Source: Acidobacteriota bacterium (GTDB taxonomy: Bacteria; Acidobacteriota; Polarisedimenticolia; J045). From it: DNA of 7,426 nt. Location of the stretch: the NCBI GenBank assembly GCA_020350085.1, contig CP070706.1:3623664-3631089 (forward strand), given 5' to 3'. The position numbers and the translations under genes are program-made. The notes beneath the pieces were generated by a model that was not told the DNA's origin, searched no databases, and saw only the letters and a list, made by a program, of their open reading frames with translations. Below are positions 5,628-7,426 of the stretch, piece by piece (within the stretch, counting starts at the first letter, position 1; the number at the start of each line of letters is the position of its first letter).

Positions 5628-6773
5628 ATGACGACCCCACGCACCGCGTCGAAATCTTCCGCGACCGGCGGAGCCTCGGACGCGCTGACCAAAGAGAAAT
5701 CCCGCGCCATCGAGCTGGCCGTCGGGCAGATCGAAAAGCAGTTCGGCAAAGGGGCGATCATGCGCCTCGGGTCGGACCGTGCCGTCGAGGTGCCGGCGAT
5801 TCCGACCGGCTCGTTGTCGCTCGACTGGGCCCTCGGTGTGGGCGGCGTCCCGCGTGGCCGCGTCGTCGAGATCTTCGGTCCGGAGTCCTCGGGAAAGACC
5901 ACCCTCGCGTTGACCGTCGTGGCGCAGGCGCAAGAGCGCGGCGGCATGGCGGCTTTCATCGACGCCGAGCACGCGCTCGATCCCGACTACGCCACCAAGC
6001 TCGGCGTCGACGTCGACAATCTGCTCGTCTCGCAGCCGGACTCCGGCGAGCAGGCGTTGGAAATCGCCGAAGTGCTCGTGCGCTCCGGCGCGCTCGATGT
6101 CGTTGTCGTCGATTCGGTGGCCGCGCTCGTTCCGCGCGCGGAGCTCGAAGGCGAGATGGGTGACACGCACGTCGGTCTGCAAGCGCGGCTGATGTCGCAG
6201 GCGCTCAGGAAGCTGACGGCCATCGTCGCCAAGTCGCGCACGTCGCTGATCTTCATCAACCAGCTGCGCGAGAAGGTCGGCGTGATGTTCGGCAACCCGG
6301 AAACGACCACCGGCGGGCGCGCACTGAAGTTCTACTCCAGCCAGCGGATCGACATCCGCCGCATCGGGGCGATCAAGGACGGCGACGTCGTCGTCGGCAA
6401 CAGAACCAAGGTCAAGGTCGTCAAGAACAAGCTGGCGGCGCCCTTTAGAATCGTCGAGTTCGACATCCTCTATAACGAGGGCATCAGCCGGCACGGCGAT
6501 CTGATCGACCTCGGCATCGCGCACAAGCTCGTTCAAAAGTCGGGGGCCTGGCTGAGCATGGGTGACACGCGTCTCGGCCAGGGCCGTGAGAACGCGCGCC
6601 AGTTCCTCAAGGACAACCCCGACATCGCCGACCAGCTCGAGGCGACACTTCGCGAGAAGCTCGGTCTCGTGGTGCGGCAGGTCGAAAGCGATGCCACCGA
6701 CGAAGCCGGCAAGAAACAAGCCGCGCCGCCGCCACCGCCCACCAGCGGCCGTCGGCCCGGAGCGCGGGCCTGA
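5628..6773 (+). CDS. recA: RecA recombinase
   Basis: This is the cytoplasmic ATPase that forms filaments on single-stranded DNA, catalyses homologous pairing and strand exchange, and triggers LexA self-cleavage. The 381 residues cover the whole family. A Ser/Thr/Ala-rich leader (1-20) precedes the N-terminal helix (IELAVGQIEKQFGKGAIMRLG). Walker A is GPESSGKT (84-91, Lys90), the catalytic Glu is E114 in IDAEHALDPDY, and Walker B is at 158-163 (VVVVDS). Loop L1 is about 175-182 (GEMGDTHV). Loop L2 is around 213-227, inside the conserved stretch NQLREKVGVMFGNPETTTGG. KVKVVKNKLAAPF and the C-terminal domain follow. Numbering is about 18 above E. coli (K72 there is K90 here). The last 20 residues are Pro-rich and basic, unlike the acidic tail of E. 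coli RecA. No intein or frameshift is present. The neighbour on the right is not recX or alaS, which often follow recA. The ATG at 5628 is supported by GGGAGGA. Confidence 0.98.
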   Translation: MTTPRTASKSSATGGASDALTKEKSRAIELAVGQIEKQFGKGAIMRLGSDRAVEVPAIPTGSLSLDWALGVGGVPRGRVVEIFGPESSGKTTLALTVVAQAQERGGMAAFIDAEHALDPDYATKLGVDVDNLLVSQPDSGEQALEIAEVLVRSGALDVVVVDSVAALVPRAELEGEMGDTHVGLQARLMSQALRKLTAIVAKSRTSLIFINQLREKVGVMFGNPETTTGGRALKFYSSQRIDIRRIGAIKDGDVVVGNRTKVKVVKNKLAAPFRIVEFDILYNEGISRHGDLIDLGIAHKLVQKSGAWLSMGDTRLGQGRENARQFLKDNPDIADQLEATLREKLGLVVRQVESDATDEAGKKQAAPPPPPTSGRRPGARA

Positions 6774-6835
6774 TCCGCCGCGCTCGACCCCGCCGTCAGG
6801 GCCCCCGTGCGAGGCCGGCCCCGCCGGCGCGCGGG

Positions 6836-6897
6836 CGCCGCGGCTGGACGGGTGGGCGTCCACGGGGGCGTCCCCCGGGCTCGAAGCGGCGTTTTTT
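6836..6897 (+). terminator. Possible branched hairpin terminator or attenuator after recA
   Basis: The closing stem CGCCGC (6836-6841) pairs with GCGGCG (6886-6891) directly before six T (6892-6897). Inside are two tandem hairpins: TGGACG/CGTCCA (6845-6862) and CGGGGG/CCCCCG with loop CGT (6863-6877). Another hairpin, GCCGGC-CCC-GCCGGC, lies at 6814-6828. GC-rich DNA folds easily by chance and the loop of the closing stem is large. The T-run also appears to encode the Phe-Phe of the next protein's signal peptide, so termination here would control that gene. Confidence 0.3.
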
Positions 6898-6898
6898 C

Positions 6899-7426
6899 TT
6901 GGCAGCACTCGCGCTCGTCACCACACTGGGCGGACCGTTCGCCGTCGCCCAACCGACCGAAAATCCCGGACCACGGCTGAGCCTCGACGCCGGCCGCGTA
7001 CTGCTGCGCGGTCTCGCCGGCACGGTGGCGATCGACGCGACGGGCGTGGTGGCACGACCGCTTTCGTTGCAGCTCGAGGCTATCGACGCACGCGGCGGCC
7101 CACGGCAGCCGCTCGGCGAAGGCGCTCTCGGCGCCGGCCAAAACCGTCTGGAACTTCCGATCACGGTCTCGACGGCTTGGCGCGGACGGCTCGAGCTGAT
7201 CGTCACCGCCCGCGGGCCCGATGGCCGCGTGCTCGGCGTGGCCACGACGCGGGTGCGCATGCTCTCGTCGTTGTGGGCGTTCGTACCGCCGCTGCTCGCG
7301 ATCGGCCTGGCGCTCGCGCTGCGGCAAGTGATTCCGGCGCTGATCGCGGGCGTCCTCGCCGGGACGCTGCTGCGCAGCGGCTTCGCTTGGACCGAGGCGC
7401 CGCTCAGGTTGCTCGATTTCGACCTC
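6899..7426 (+). CDS. Probable NhaC-family Na+/H+ antiporter with exported N-terminal domain, N-terminal part (3' end outside window; start uncertain)
   Basis: The frame is open to the right edge (176 codons from the TTG at 6899). It begins with a hydrophobic signal segment (LAALALVTTLGGPFAVA, cut likely before QP). A beta-strand-rich domain of about 95 residues follows (about 24-121; RLSLDAGRVLLRGLAGTVAI ... GRLELIVTARGPDGRV), then membrane segments from about 126 (LWAFVPPLLAIGLALALRQVIPALIAG). The PPLLAIGLAL and ALIAGVLAG pattern resembles the first helices of NhaC-family (PF03553) Na+/H+ antiporters, which exchange sodium for protons across the inner membrane. The start is a problem. The basic KRRFF immediately before the TTG looks like the signal peptide's n-region, so translation probably begins upstream, yet that frame has no ATG, GTG or TTG back into recA; only a CTG (6770) overlaps the recA stop. 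TTG 6899 is therefore the conservative standard-codon start. Family assignment rests on few residues. Confidence 0.6.
   Translation, partial: MAALALVTTLGGPFAVAQPTENPGPRLSLDAGRVLLRGLAGTVAIDATGVVARPLSLQLEAIDARGGPRQPLGEGALGAGQNRLELPITVSTAWRGRLELIVTARGPDGRVLGVATTRVRMLSSLWAFVPPLLAIGLALALRQVIPALIAGVLAGTLLRSGFAWTEAPLRLLDFDL

Noticed and set aside
5595..6908. 437-codon minus-strand frame across recA
   Set aside because: It mirrors recA codons, has no domain or start signal, and recA is unmistakable on the plus strand.

Overview
The window is GC-rich chromosomal DNA from a Gram-negative bacterium. This is shown by an outer-membrane TonB-dependent receptor, a MltD-type murein transglycosylase predicted to be a lipoprotein, and several signal peptides. 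The receptor has a secretin/TonB short N-terminal domain followed by a carboxypeptidase-regulatory-like domain. Together with the RecA sequence style, that would suit Acidobacteriota or a former deltaproteobacterial lineage such as Myxococcota. This placement is an inference; nothing in the window fixes the phylum.

Layout. Four genes run leftward and two run rightward from one divergent promoter region at about 5341-5627. Leftward, the first gene is a LysM-rich lytic transglycosylase (3211-5340) with a good -35/-10 promoter. A 195-bp gap follows, carrying a 90-bp two-fold-symmetric hairpin element (3083-3172) that looks like a pair of inverted REP units. Beyond it is a three-gene run of envelope proteins with its own candidate promoter: a secreted PepSY-like protein with a His/Asp tail (2458-3015), a secreted protein with a six-cysteine helical segment and a GSRWVYEG-type domain (1259-2263), and the N-terminal 400 residues of a TonB-dependent receptor that runs off the left edge (1-1202). 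Rightward are recA (5628-6773) and, after 125 bp of very GC-rich hairpin-forming sequence, the start of a probable NhaC-family Na+/H+ antiporter with an N-terminal exported domain (6899 to the right edge).

How the parts relate. recA is the recombinase and SOS co-protease. The transglycosylase cleaves peptidoglycan at the outer membrane. The two share a control region in which three GAAT/GAAC direct repeats lie between the facing -35 boxes. The PepSY, Cys-rich and TonB-receptor genes look like one transcription unit devoted to the periplasm and outer membrane. Its substrate is unknown; metal handling is only a guess from the DDH-rich tail.

The most interesting items are the uncharacterised three-gene envelope cassette, the REP-pair element, the GAAY repeats between recA and the transglycosylase, and the missing obvious start codon of the antiporter. 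No CRISPR array, tRNA, rRNA, insertion sequence or prophage gene was seen.
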